From contig CM057462.1 of the NCBI GenBank assembly GCA_030035585.1, positions 116,679,234 to 116,743,233 of the forward strand: a stretch of DNA of 64,000 bases, written 5' to 3'. Both the position numbers and the translations under genes were made by a program. Position 1 is the first letter of the stretch, and the number at the start of each line of letters is the position of its first letter. The notes beneath the pieces are model-generated. The model made no database searches, was not told the origin of the DNA, and was given only the letters and a program-made list of their open reading frames with translations. This document shows positions 46,921 to 58,218 of this stretch, in pieces. Source of the stretch: Dugong dugon. Taxonomy: Eukaryota > Chordata > Mammalia > Sirenia > Dugongidae.

Positions 46921-48082
46921 AAAGAAAATAATTAAAGTAGTCAAATGTTGAAAGGTCAATAAATATTCAATACATATTTGTTAATCTTACATGGGATCCC
47001 CAAAGCTTTACACAGTAGATGGCCCAGTTACTATTGCCACTTCCCTTCCCCAGCTCAGGTCTGCCCTGTCAGCATCATCTGCCTCTCTGCTCTTCACTCT
47101 CTCCATGCACTCTAGGTTTTAAGTTTAAGGAAATTAAAAATGACTTGTCCTGATAAAAAAAAAAGTTGGAAGAACAGTAATAATAAGCAATATTCATGTT
47201 ACCAATATAGCAATAACTGAATGCATGCATGCATTTAATACATAGAAACACAGTGCCCTCTCTTTCACTGTTTCAGATCTTTCTGATGAATTTATCTATT
47301 GCTGCCTGAAACAAAAATTTTGTTTCTCTCTACCTGGCTCAAACAATAATTCATCAATTTTCATTGCCAAAGCCATTGACTATATTACTCAGAAAATACT
47401 ATTGAGGGTAGCTGCAGACTAACCTCTATGAGCTTTTCTAACTGTATAAGGACAAATGGGAATAAATGAGCTATTTGTGGCTGTTCTACTTTCCTCTATC
47501 ATTATCACTAAAATGAAAAATAAGTAACTGTCTACACCCTAATATGCATTATGCAATATGCTACCCCTTCAAGAGCTGGGGTTTTTGTTTCAGTCTTTGT
47601 TCTTGTTGATATTTCTTGTTGTTAGGAAAATGTAATTGGAATAACAACTGTTGTTAAGAAAATTAATTAGTTCAGTTGGTTAGAATACTACTAATGAGTT
47701 CAATGCTACAGCTTAGCTCTGTGGCCACCACAGACTATCCCAAAAAAGAAGTGTCCTACTAGTCATAAGGAAAGGAGCTTGTTATACAAATCCATCACCA
47801 TAAGAGACAAAACAATGGATGGCATGCGTTCTACAACTGGCAGCTGCAGGAAACACCACGTTATATTCAAGAAATCATCCAGGAATATTAATTAGATTAA
47901 TTGGTAATGTAGCACAGGTTCACTAAAGAAAAATTAGTAAACAACAAACAGAAAAAAAGGTTACCTGTAATCTCACTATCTAGTGTTATTGTTAACAATT
48001 TGGTAAACAGCATTCCATGTAGTTTCTACGCATGGCTATTTAAAATATTCATTTTACTTCGCAAATACATGTCTATACTAAC
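46921..48082. other. Intronic sequence, nothing recognised
   Basis: AT-rich intron after the exon at 46909. No repeat or coding frame was recognised; there is a short GCAT-rich run near 47220-47235. Confidence 0.5.
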
Positions 48083-48240
48083 TATAAAACCAAACCAAAC
48101 CTGTTGCCATCAAGTCCTTTCCAACTTATAGCAACCCTATGGGACAGAGTAGAACTGCTGCATAGAGTTTCCAAGGAGCACCTGGTGGATTCAAACTGCT
48201 GACCCTTTGCCAAGCTCTTAAATATTGCCCCACCAGGGCT
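48083..48240 (-). mobile_element. AfroSINE, short form, with 10-bp TSD
   Basis: Antisense copy; 'gtttccaaggagcacctggt' shows no internal segment. CTATACTAAC occurs at 48073-48082 and 48241-48250. Confidence 0.93.
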
Positions 48241-48392
48241 CTATACTAACAATACTATTTTATAATCCAACATTTTCCTTTAACAATGTATCAGGAAATT
48301 ATTTCATGCCAGAATTTTGATGAATGCATGGTATTCCCTGTCTAGACATATGCCATCCTGTATTTTGACACTTTTGTGGATTTCTGATTTAG

Positions 48393-48541
48393 AAAAACAA
48401 AACAAAACAAAAACTCCAACTCATAGCAACACTGTAGGACACAGAACTGCCCACATAGAGTTTCCAAGGAGCACCTGGTGGATTCGAACTTTCGACCTTA
48501 CGGTTAATAGATGTAGCTCTTAACCATTACGCCACCAGGGT
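48393..48541 (-). mobile_element. AfroSINE, short form
   Basis: Antisense, from an A-rich tail ('aaaacaaaacaaaacaaaaa') through 'aactcatagcaacactgtag' to 'cgccaccaggg'. The CCATCGAGTCGA part of the tail is lost. Followed at 48542-49280 by unrecognised intron. Confidence 0.92.
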
Positions 48542-49292
48542 AGGTGATGAACATATTCCTGTCATTGTGATGTGGTCTCAAGAGGCTGGGAGTGGCCTGG
48601 AAATTGCAGGAACACCCATTCATTCCAGGTAAATTTGAGAAAAGTTTATTATGTGCTATTTTAGAGTTCGAAGCACTTCCTTTTACAAGTGCAGAAAAGG
48701 GGTTAAGTAATATATACAAAAAAAGTTTCAGCCATTTGTATTACAAATTGAAATCTCTGGAATCTGTAATACAAGCAATAATAGCCTGTTACTGCATGTA
48801 ACAGGATTATAAAACAAACCAGGCATTTAGGAACTGATGTTTAAGTGTTTCTTTGAAATGTTATCTCTCTTTACAGAACTCCTTCGGTGTTCCATTCCAA
48901 AATTGCAGTCTTGAATTCTGTCAGGCATAGCCCTCTTCAAGGATGTTAGCTGGTATAACGTAACCTCAGATCCTTCCTTCTTCTTCCTATTTCAGATGCT
49001 TCCCTCTACTGTCATATAAAATAAATGTCTTAAAAAATTGTACCCAAATAAAATGTACTAACATGCATAATGGTAGAAAAGCTTTTTCAATTTATGTAAG
49101 CATTCAAGGTTGTTGGTGTTTGTTTGTTCATTTGTTTGATAAGTTTTATAAGAAAGCCAAAGGAAAAAATAAAAGAAGAATCAGAAATGGATGACAAGAA
49201 ACTCTGAAAATTAGACAGGATTCTATGCAGCCAAAACTCTACGCTGTCATGTTGATGGTTCTTCAGTTCTCATTCTCTACGCTATTCTAAAA

Positions 49293-51627
49293 CACTAATG
49301 ACCGAAGACTAGATGAGTTGTGGAATGACATCAAGGACATCATACATGAAGATAGTAAAAGGTCATTAAAAAGATAGGAAAGAAAGAAGAGACCAAAATG
49401 GATGTCAGAAGAGACTCTGAAACTTCCTCTTAACATAGAGTAGCTAAAGCGAATGGAAGAAATGATGAAGTAAAAGAGCTGAACAGAGGATTTCGAAGGG
49501 CGCCTTGAGAAGACAAAGTAAAGTATTATAATGAAATGTGCAAAAACCTACAGTTAGAAAACCAAAATGGAAGAATACGCTCGGCATTTCTCCAACTGAA
49601 AGAACTGAAGAAAAGAATTTAAGCCTCAAATTGCAATACTGAAGGATTCTACAGGGAAAATATTAAACAACGCAGGAAGCATCAAAAGAAGATGGAGGGA
49701 ATACAGAGTCACTATACCAAAAAGAATTGGTCGACATTCAAACATTTCAGGAAGTAAGATATGATCAAGAACCGAAGGTGCTGAAGGAAGAAGTCCAAGC
49801 TGCACTGAAGGCACTGATGATAAACAAGGCTCCAGGAACTGACAGAATACGAATTGAGATGTTTCAACAAACAGATGTAGTGCTGGAGGTGCTCATTCGT
49901 CTATGCCAAGAAATTTGGAAGACAACCAGTTGGAAGAGATCCATATTTATGCCTATTCCAAAGAAAGTGATCCAACAGAATGTGTAAATTATCTAACAAT
50001 ATCATTAATATCACACACAAGTAAAATTTTGCTGAAGGTTATTCAAAAGCAGTTGCCGCAGTACATTGACAGGGAACTGCCAGAAATTCAAGCCAGATTC
50101 AGAAGAAGATGTGGAACCAGGGATATCATTGCTGATGTCAGATGGATCGTGGCTGAGAGCAGAGAATACCAGAAAGATGTTTACCTGTGTTTCATTGACT
50201 ATGCAAAGGCATTCAACTGTGTGGATCATAACAATTTATGGATAACATTGTGAGGAATGGGAATTCCAGAACACTTAATTGTACTCAGGAGGAACCTGTA
50301 CATAGATCAAGAGACAGTCATTTGAACAGAACAAGGAGATACTGCGTGGTTTAAAGTCAGGAAAGGTGTGTGTCAGGGTTGTATCATTTCACCATACTTA
50401 TTCAATCTGTATGCTGAGCAAATAATCTGAGAAGCTGGACTATATGAAGAAGAATGTGGCATCACGATTGGAGGAGGGCTCGTTAACAATCTGCGATATG
50501 CAGATGACACGACCTTGCTTGTTGAAAGCAAAGAGGATTTGAAGCACTGTCTTAGTGATCTAGTGCTGCTATAACAGATATACCACAAGTGGATTGCTTT
50601 AACAATGAGAAATTTATTTCCTCACAATAAAGTAGGTTAGAAGTCCAAATTCAAGGTATCAGCTCCAGGGTAAGGCTTTCTCTCTCTGTTGGCTCTGGAA
50701 GAAGATTCTTCTTATCAATCTTTCCCTGGATTAGGAGCTTCTCTGTGCAGGAACCCCACGTCCAAAGGATGCGCTCTGCTCCTGCCACTGCTTTATTGGT
50801 GGTATGAGGTCCCCCTGTCTCTCTGCTCACTTCTCTCTTTTATATCTCAAAAGAGATTGGCTCAAGACATAATCCAATATTTTGAGGGGACACAATTTGA
50901 TCCATGACAAGCACTTACTGATGAAGATAGAAGACTTCAATATGGATTACACTTTAACATAAAGAAAACAAAAATCCTCACAACTGGACCAATAAGCAAC
51001 ATCATGATAAACAGAGAAAATATTGAAATTGTCAAGGATTTCATTTTACTTGGATCCACAAGTAATGCCCATGGAAACAGCAGTCAAGTAATCAAACAAC
51101 ATATTGCATTAGGCAAATCTGCTGCAAAAGATCTCTTTAAAGTGTTAAAAAAAAAAAAAAAACACAAAGATGTCACTTTGAGGACTAAGGTGCACCTGAC
51201 ACAAGCTATGGTATTTTCAATCACCTCATATGCATGCAAAAGCTGGACAATGAATAAGGAAGACCAAGAAAGAATGATGCCTCTGAATTATGGTGTTGGC
51301 AAAGAATATTGAACATACCACGGACTGCCAGAAGAACAAACAAATCTGTCTTGGAAGAAGCAAGAATGGTGAGACTTTGTCTCATATACTTTGGACATGT
51401 TATCAGGACGGACCAGTCCCTGGAGAAGGACATCATGCTTGGTAAAGTAGAGGGTCACCGAAAAAGAGGAAGACCCTCAATGAGATGGACTGACACAGTG
51501 GCTGCAACAATGGGTTCAAGCATAACAACGATTGTGAGGATGGCACAGGACCAGGCAGTGTATCGTTTTGTTGTATATAGGGTCGCTACGAGTCGGAAGT
51601 GACTTGATGGCACCTAACAACAACAAC
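49293..51627 (+). mobile_element. RTE LINE, plus strand, with 9-bp TSD
   Basis: 5'-truncated RTE of about 2.0 kb plus a 362-bp LTR insertion, antisense to TTLL7. Endonuclease/RT linker at 49727-49987; reverse-transcriptase fragment at 49903-50253 (YQKDVYLCFIDYAKAF); polymerase motif LRYADD at 50491-50508, in the frame of 49903 but after a stop at 50251; C-terminal RKRGRPSMRW near 51460. The 3' end has the segment shared with AfroSINEs (51576-51612), then (CAA)n. Flanked by ATTCTAAAA at 49284-49292 and 51628-51636. Frames are broken, so it is not autonomous. Confidence 0.95.
50548..50909 (-). mobile_element. MaLR-type solo LTR with 5-bp TSD
   Basis: 362 bp; begins 'tgtcttagtgatctagtgct' and ends 'tttgatccatgaca' (TG...CA). 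Flanked by AGCAC at 50543-50547 and 50910-50914. Antisense relative of the LTR at 33086-33582. Its open frames are shadows. Confidence 0.85.
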
Positions 51628-51839
51628 ATTCTAAAAGAGACCAAATCCAGTAGATGTTAAGAGTCTTAAAGTTCAGCATCTGGTAAATGCATTTGAAAGA
51701 AAAATGAAAATTATTATAAAGTAAAATTAGTAAATACTGTTTATTAATTGTCCAAACCATAGTTTTAATTATCAGAACAATCAGATTATGCACATATTAA
51801 AGTATCCATAATAGAGTCTGTGTTCCTAAATTAGTGTTG

Positions 51840-52160
51840 CTCTCTCTGCCTGGTAGCTTTCCCCTCCACACTCCTGTCTCTCCCAGTTCCCACCCTCTAC
51901 CCTTACACCTTCTGCAGCCGTAAAAATTCTGCTCAGATATTCCCTTTTCTGCAAAGATTTTTTTAACTCCAAATACACACATGCACATATGCTGAATTAA
52001 TCACTCTACTGATGGTGCCATTTCCCTCTATAAAAACACTATACAAACACATATCTGAGTCCCCAGTAGATGTTACCTCCTCCAGGGCAGGTATTGTGTC
52101 TTATTCTTCTTGTACATTCACTACCTACTACAATGACTAATTTAGTAGGTCCTTGTCAAA
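51840..52160 (+). mobile_element. L2 LINE 3' fragment (probable)
   Basis: 'tcctccagggcaggtattgt' and 'aatttagtaggtccttgtca' resemble the L2 3' end. Diverged. 52161-52969 holds no recognised feature. Confidence 0.4.
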
Positions 52161-52969
52161 ATTAACTTACAGGTAAAGTATTGGCAGTATATTCAAACTT
52201 CACTCAATTTACATGTTTTTCCTTAAAAATGTTTTTTAGTGCTTGAAATTTTCTGAAATTTTTTCACTACTGATCATCTGTGATTATTCTGGTTACCTAA
52301 AAGTGATCACGTTCTCAGAAGCACCTTCTACCTTATTCCATTTGGTGGTGCCAAAGGTTTTTAGCAATGTATCTTAGACCCACCACAATTTCAGCTGGGA
52401 GCAAAATACAAAGAAAAAAGATCTAAGTAAAATTCTTTTGACTGTTTTAATACAATAAATATTCATTATCCACAGGTCTTGATTATTGTGGAGTTTTTTT
52501 TAACAGTTCTGATGGATCTGGAAACGATGAAAGAATAAATGGAGAATGATGATACATTAATATGAACAATAGAATTTTGAGCCTTTGGAAAAAAGTACAG
52601 AATTCAACTAGTTTGTCATTGTGATTCACCAAGGTAATAAGAAACCCCATTTAGGCAGATGCTTTTATGAACAGGTAACTAAAATATCTGTAAAAGTCGT
52701 TAGTCCCTGCTATCCTTCCAGTTCCACCTCATGCAGTGGCTGAACTTCTTCACTCTGTGAAGGATAAAAGACACTAGGATGGGCCAACAAAGATACAGCT
52801 AAGAACAGGACAGGATGACTGCAGACTAAGTAGTAAACCTAAAGAAGAAAATGTCAGGCCTTAGTTAAGTTGAAAAGTCCATAGTGCATAGTCCAAGACC
52901 TTTTATATCCAAGGAAGGGTAGAAGCAAAGGGATGGCAAAACTTCTGAAATTAATCTTATTTCTAGCAC

Positions 52970-53130
52970 AACGAACCAAAACCAAGCCTGCTGCCATAGA
53001 GCCAATTCTGATTCATAGCAACCCTATAGGACAGAGTAGAACTGCCCCATAGGATTTCAAAGGCTGTAATCTTTAAGGAACCTTTTGATTAGTAGCCAAG
53101 CGTTTAAGCACCTCACCACCAGGGCTCCTT
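52970..53130 (-). mobile_element. AfroSINE, internally deleted
   Basis: 'gaaccaaaaccaagcctgct' to 'accaccagggctcc'. 'ggctgtaatctttaagg' is followed directly by 'aaccttttgattagtagcca', so part of the long-form middle is lost at a different point from the short form. Confidence 0.92.
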
Positions 53131-54383
53131 TTCCAGGTCACAGGCAGGAGCAAAATTTGAATGACTAACAGAGAGAACTATATTTGTTTGAAAATATAAT
53201 ACACATCATTTGTTACTAGGAGATTGAAAATGCACACAAAAAACCTTTGGCCCTCAAGATGGAAAAGTGTTCTTTCCCCAAATATATATTTTAAATATCT
53301 TGATCTCAGTTATTATATTCAATGTGCTTATGTGGACCTTTATATTTCAGATGTAACTTCCAATTTAGAAATCACTAGTAAAAAAGGGAGATCATCAATT
53401 TAAAATGAAAGATAGCTTGTTGATGACATCTTCTATAACAATATGTTCCTGAAGATGTAACTAATTCAGCAAAAACTGAATGTTTAGATGTTTGATGTTT
53501 TCCTAATTAAGTTTCCTAAGCACAGTTATTTCAGCAGCCATGCTAAGGGTCTGTGACCCCAGGTCAGGCAGCTTAGAGGGTATGAGTAGATGGGGTACTG
53601 CTGGGGCACATAACTTCTAAGGTTTCTTCCATATATAATGTAAACATACATATGACTGGCAGGAAAGATATAAAAATCAGATACAGACATAATCTTTATT
53701 TTCTCTTTTTATTATTCCATATTTCCCAAATGTTCTTAAATGACTTTTTATAACCAAGAAAAATAATGGCAACCCTGACCACGCCAGGGATTGGCAGTAA
53801 ACCCAAAGGCATAGAGTTGACAGGCTGATATGAAGGGACTCTGAGGTATATAATATGGCCATAAAGGAGAATTCATGCCACCTGGATGAGGTTAATGAAT
53901 ACTGATTTATGAACCAACTGGAGTTTCTCTCCTCTTAGAGAATTTGAAGGGGAGACACAAAAAAGAAGGGGCAAGAATGCCATGATCCTGAAGCCCAGGC
54001 ACCCACACAGTGGGAAGACGATATCCAGAAGTCAAGAGGTGGTAGGAGCCATGAGGTTAAGGATATAATAGAGCAGTAGACACCAAATCAGTAAAAACAG
54101 ATTCACACATATATTCAAAATTCCTGGACTAGAAATTCTCTCAATACTAATGTGAGAAGTTAACATCAAATACATATGGACTCATTCCTGGAACTGTTTT
54201 ATTTCCTGAATTTTCATTTTCTTCTCCCCCTCATCACCTCACTCCATTCAAGCTTCATTCTGCTCTGTTAATAAGACAACTATGCCAAGTACCCACTTTT
54301 AATAAGTATACAGGGCATTAAAAAGCATTTGTTTTAATACACAAGAACAGTGATAACTTCTTTCTTTTTAAAGAATGCCTTAC
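53131..54383. other. Intronic sequence, nothing recognised
   Basis: No repeat signature or coding frame supported. Confidence 0.5.
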
Positions 54384-54542
54384 CTCCAGAAGCCACGGCT
54401 TTAGTTTTCTATCCAACAAAATATCAAATCCCAAGACTTCAAAGCAGACACTTTCACTTCCTGGAGGTTGACCAGGTCTGCACATTCGATAAGCATGCAG
54501 GACGTGAGGTTCTGCTACAATCAAAGTCTTTACCACCAATTC
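54384..54542 (-). CDS. TTLL7: TTLL7 exon: metal-binding strand of TTL domain
   Basis: 159-bp exon, phase 0 to 0, 53 codons (approx. residues 297-349). The acceptor is TTATAG and the donor GTAAGG. It encodes ELVVKTLIVAEPHVLHAYRM, then CFEVLGFDILLDRKLKPWLLE. The GFDILLD and WLLE motifs supply Asp and Glu that coordinate the catalytic magnesium ions in TTL enzymes. The exon stops exactly after that Glu; the partner Asn comes from the next exon, 7.5 kb away. No stop or indel seen. Confidence 0.95.
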
Positions 54543-54639
54543 CTATAAGGATTGTCATAAAAAGAGGTAAAAATGTCTTATCACTTTGTATGTCATTTAC
54601 ATATGTGGAAATATGACCTGGGCCTATGAACTAGCTTCC

Positions 54640-54991
54640 TAGCAGCTGCCGCTGCTGTCTTCATTTCATCCAATTCTTCCCCAAGTCTACTATTCTCCAG
54701 CCATATTTGCCTTTTTAGGGTTTCTCAAGTGACGCTGCCTCCTGCCTTAAGCCCTTTGCACTGGCTGTTCACCATGCCTAAAATACTCTTCCCCCAGATA
54801 TTTCCACACGTGGCTCCTTGATATTCAGAGACCTTCCCTGACATCCAGGTCAAAAGTAGCCACCCACCAATGCTTACATCACCCTAGTTAATGCCACACA
54901 TGCATATAACCAGCTGATATTTTTCTTTTTTTTGTTAGAGCAGAGTCTTTGTTTTATTTATGACTCCATTCCTAGGACCTACAATAATGGC
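54640..54991 (+). mobile_element. L2 LINE 3' fragment
   Basis: 'aagccctttgcactggctgt', 'aaatactcttcccccagata' and 'cagagaccttccctgacatc' are clear L2. Begins about 100 bp upstream (transcript sense) of the exon at 54542. Confidence 0.7.
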
Positions 54992-55002
54992 TAGCATTTA
55001 GT

Positions 55003-55206
55003 TGTTGTTGTTGGGTGCCGTTAATTCCATTCCATCTCATAGCAACCCCATGTGACAGAGCAGAACTATACCATAAAATTTCTTAGGCTGTAATCTTTAC
55101 AGAAGAAGATTGCCACATCTTTCTCCTGCAGAGTGGCTAGTAGATTCAAACCACCAACCTTTTGGTAGCAACCAAGCATTTTACCATTGCACCACTAGGA
55201 CTCACA
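55003..55206 (-). mobile_element. AfroSINE, long form, RTE-like end, 11-bp TSD
   Basis: Antisense copy whose 3' end reads 'gttgttgttgggtgcc' like the RTE 3' terminus, with no A/T-rich GGGTTT tail. TAGCATTTAGT occurs at 54992-55002 and 55207-55217. Confidence 0.92.
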
Positions 55207-55234
55207 TAGCATTTAGTAGCGGCTCCAAAAACAT

Positions 55235-55750
55235 CTGTGTGTCTACCACCAATGACTGCCCTGACAGGGAACACAGCAGAGAGTCCCTGATGGAGCAGGA
55301 GAAAAGCAGGATGCAGCAGTCAAATTCTAGTAAAAAGACCAGACTTAATGGTCTGACTAAGACTGGAGGAACCCCAGAAAGCATGGCCTCTGGACTCTCT
55401 GTCAACCTAGAACTAAAATAATTCCCGAGGCCAACTCTTCAGACAAAGATTAGACTGGACTATGGGACATAAAATGATACTCGTGAAGAGTATGCTTCTT
55501 AGCTCAAGTAGATACATGAGACTAAATGGGCAGCTTCTGTCCAGGGTTGAGATGAGAAGTCAGAAAGGGTCAGGAGCTGGTTGAATAGACACAGGAAATC
55601 AGGGGTGGAAAGGAGGAGTGTGCTGTCACAGTATAGGGAGAGCAATTAGGGTCACATAACAATGTATGCTTAAATTTTTGTGTGAGAGACTAATTTGAAT
55701 TCTAAACTTTCACTTAAAGTACAACAATAAATAAATAAAAAGGAAATAAT
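55235..55750 (+). mobile_element. L1 3'UTR fragment
   Basis: Sense copy of the 3'UTR type seen reversed at 8905-9400 ('catggcctctggactctctg', 'gggcagcttctgtccagggt'), ending in 'aataaataaataaaaagg'. No ORF2. Confidence 0.85.
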
Positions 55751-56282
55751 GTGAAAATGACCTTGAAAAAGGCCAGAATAAATTTTCTTCTTGTGCACAT
55801 CTTAAAAAAAAAAAAAAACTGTGAACAATAAAATAAAACTTGATATACGTGGCTTCTATTTGTTAAATAAAATAAGGGTAGGAGCATATGCTACTCTTCT
55901 CAGTAACAATACAGACAAGGGTGATGATAGTAGGAAAGAAAAAAGTTCCAAGAGTAAATTAGTTCACAAACCACACTGTAAAACCACTTAGACAAAGCCT
56001 GAAAGGGCTAGGCAGGCAGAACCTGTAAGAGTCAGTTGTCTTTGTACAATAAGGTCTTTGTAGTTCATAAAGCTTATCTGAAATGAGAGTGCCGCTAATT
56101 AAATACTTGGCTACCAACATTTTCTGTAAGAAAACACATAATACTTCTAGGATGAGTTACTAATGATAATGAAGGAAAGGTTATTCTACTGTAGTTTGAA
56201 AACAAGCTATGGGTTGTGGAAATAGTCTTGTTCATTTTTGCTCCGAATATACTGTCTTTTTGACTGTCTATTTACAAATATA

Positions 56283-56518
56283 GGCAATACTGCACAGTGG
56301 TTAAGAACTTGGTTCTGAAGAAGCCAGACTTCCTGGGTTTCTTCGTGGCTTTGCTACTTCTAAAGCCATGCCAGTTTGGTCACGTTGCTTAAACTTCATG
56401 AGTCTCATTTTATCTGCCACAAAAGATTGATGTAAGGACAAAATGTGATTACATGTAAAACTCATAGCATAGTGTCTAGAACAGAGTAAACTGTCAAAAA
56501 GTATTAGCTGCTTAACTA
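56283..56518 (+). mobile_element. MIR SINE, continuing past a SINE
   Basis: 'tgcacagtggttaagaactt', 'cttcatgagtctcattttat' and 'ctcatagcatagtgtctaga' are sense MIR. The end is cut at 56518 by an AfroSINE and resumes at 56729-56770. Confidence 0.8.
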
Positions 56519-56728
56519 ACTAGTAACCAGTCACAGTCAAGCTGACTCTGACTCATAGCAACCCTACGTGTGTCAGAGTAGAACTGTGCTCCATAGAGTC
56601 TCCAATGGCTGATTTTTCGGAAGCACATCACCAGGCCTTTCTTCCACAGTGCCTCTGGGTAGACTTGAACCTCCAACTTTTCAGTTAGCAGCTGAGTGTG
56701 TTGACCACTTGAACCATCGAGGGACTCC
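56519..56728 (-). mobile_element. AfroSINE, second family, with 14-bp TSD
   Basis: 'cgtgtgtcagagtagaactg' core, middle 'cacatcaccaggcctttctt', 5' end 'cgagggactcc'. Identical TAGCTGCTTAACTA flanks at 56505-56518 and 56729-56742 fix the ends. Inserted in a MIR. Confidence 0.96.
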
Positions 56729-56770
56729 TAGCTGCTTAACTACTACCATTGTTGCTGTTATTTTATTATT

Positions 56771-58009
56771 CCTCTAGAACTCCACCTCATATGTCAGGTC
56801 AGATACATACATTCTACTACATGGTAGGAGCAATATTTATTGTATGGGAGAACAAAGGTAAAATAAAGGATGACCACTCTATTTACCCAGAATCCCAGCT
56901 CTCATCATACGTGGGAATAAGTGTCGGAGATGTTGTGAGAGCTATTCTCAGAAAATTCTGTTCAAAATAAATGTATGGTAACACCACACTATATCAACAT
57001 AAAGGACAAAAAGTTATTTCATATAAACCTTTGAAGGTATTACTGGAACCACTTAAAAGTAGGGGGAAAGGTTAAAACTTTGGCTAGTATGTGTCTTTGT
57101 AAAATAAGACAGGCTGGGGAAAAAATGTGAAAATTAATTAATACACCCTGAATTATAGTGTTTTTGCTATGTAAAAAAACAACACACTTTTAGGAATATG
57201 AAAGCAAGATTGCAAGTATATGTGAAAATCAGGAGTGACAGAACCAAGCACAAATCCCACAAATACTTTTGAGAATTTTCAACATAGTGGCATTGCTTTG
57301 AAATAGTTTGTAGAGTTGTACCTTAAGTATATAAAAAGTATTCAGTAAGGATGGTTTTATGAGTGATGAGTGATATTACTCATTTTAAAATACCCTGATT
57401 TTCTATTAATTTCTTATTTATTCTTGACCAGTAAAAAGCACACAGCTCTGTTCTTGATAGAGGGTATTGATGAAAGTCAGCGTTCATATATAGATGATTA
57501 CTTTTTAGACAAATAACTCCTTTAAAAAAGGTCATTTAAAAAGTCCTAACTTCATGGAATTTGGAAACTGAAGCATTAAGATAAAAATTTACTTCAGTGA
57601 CCTCGTCCTGTTATTCTCTTTTTACAATATATTTTCCCACTGACTCACCTTAAACAGATATTTATATATATTATTTGTAATTCTTAATAAAGTAATTGAA
57701 TCTTCAAATAATTGCATAAATGCAGACAGTTTGACAAGGTAATTGTAAGAAAAGTACTAGGAAAATTTACTAATTTATTGGTTATTATGTATTGATTATT
57801 TATTAGTTATTATCATACAGTCTAACTAATGTAACCAAGAATGATGCAAATATATCCATTTATATAAGAGATCATGAAATGTGTCAGAGCTTAAAAGACC
57901 CACACTGGTCATGTTCAGGAGACAGTCATATCTAAAAATTATACTTTGGGCTCTAACAGAAAAGATAATTTCCATATCCTCTTATTAATATTAATCTTAG
58001 TTGTATGCT
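56771..58009. other. Intronic sequence, nothing recognised
   Basis: AT-rich; no repeat or gene identified. Confidence 0.5.
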
Positions 58010-58218
58010 AAAAAAAAAAACCTAAACCAACCAGTTGCCATAAAGTCAATTCTGACTCATGGTGAACTCATGTATGTAGGAAGAGAACCATGCTCCATAG
58101 GGATTTCATTGGCTGATTTTTCAGAAGTAGATCACCAACCCTTTCTTCCAAGGCACCTCTGGGTAGACTCCAACCTCCAACCTTTCAGTTAGCAGCTGAA
58201 TAATTTAACCATTTGCAC
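58010..58218 (-). mobile_element. AfroSINE, second family
   Basis: From a poly(A)-like start through 'aaagtcaattctgactcatg' and 'tttcagaagtagatcaccaa' to 'caacctttcagttagcagct'. No clear target duplication. Confidence 0.92.

Noticed and set aside
49727..51602. Plus-strand frames resembling a reverse transcriptase gene
   Set aside because: Parts of a broken RTE LINE with target duplications, not a domesticated gene: stops, frameshifts and an LTR interrupt it.
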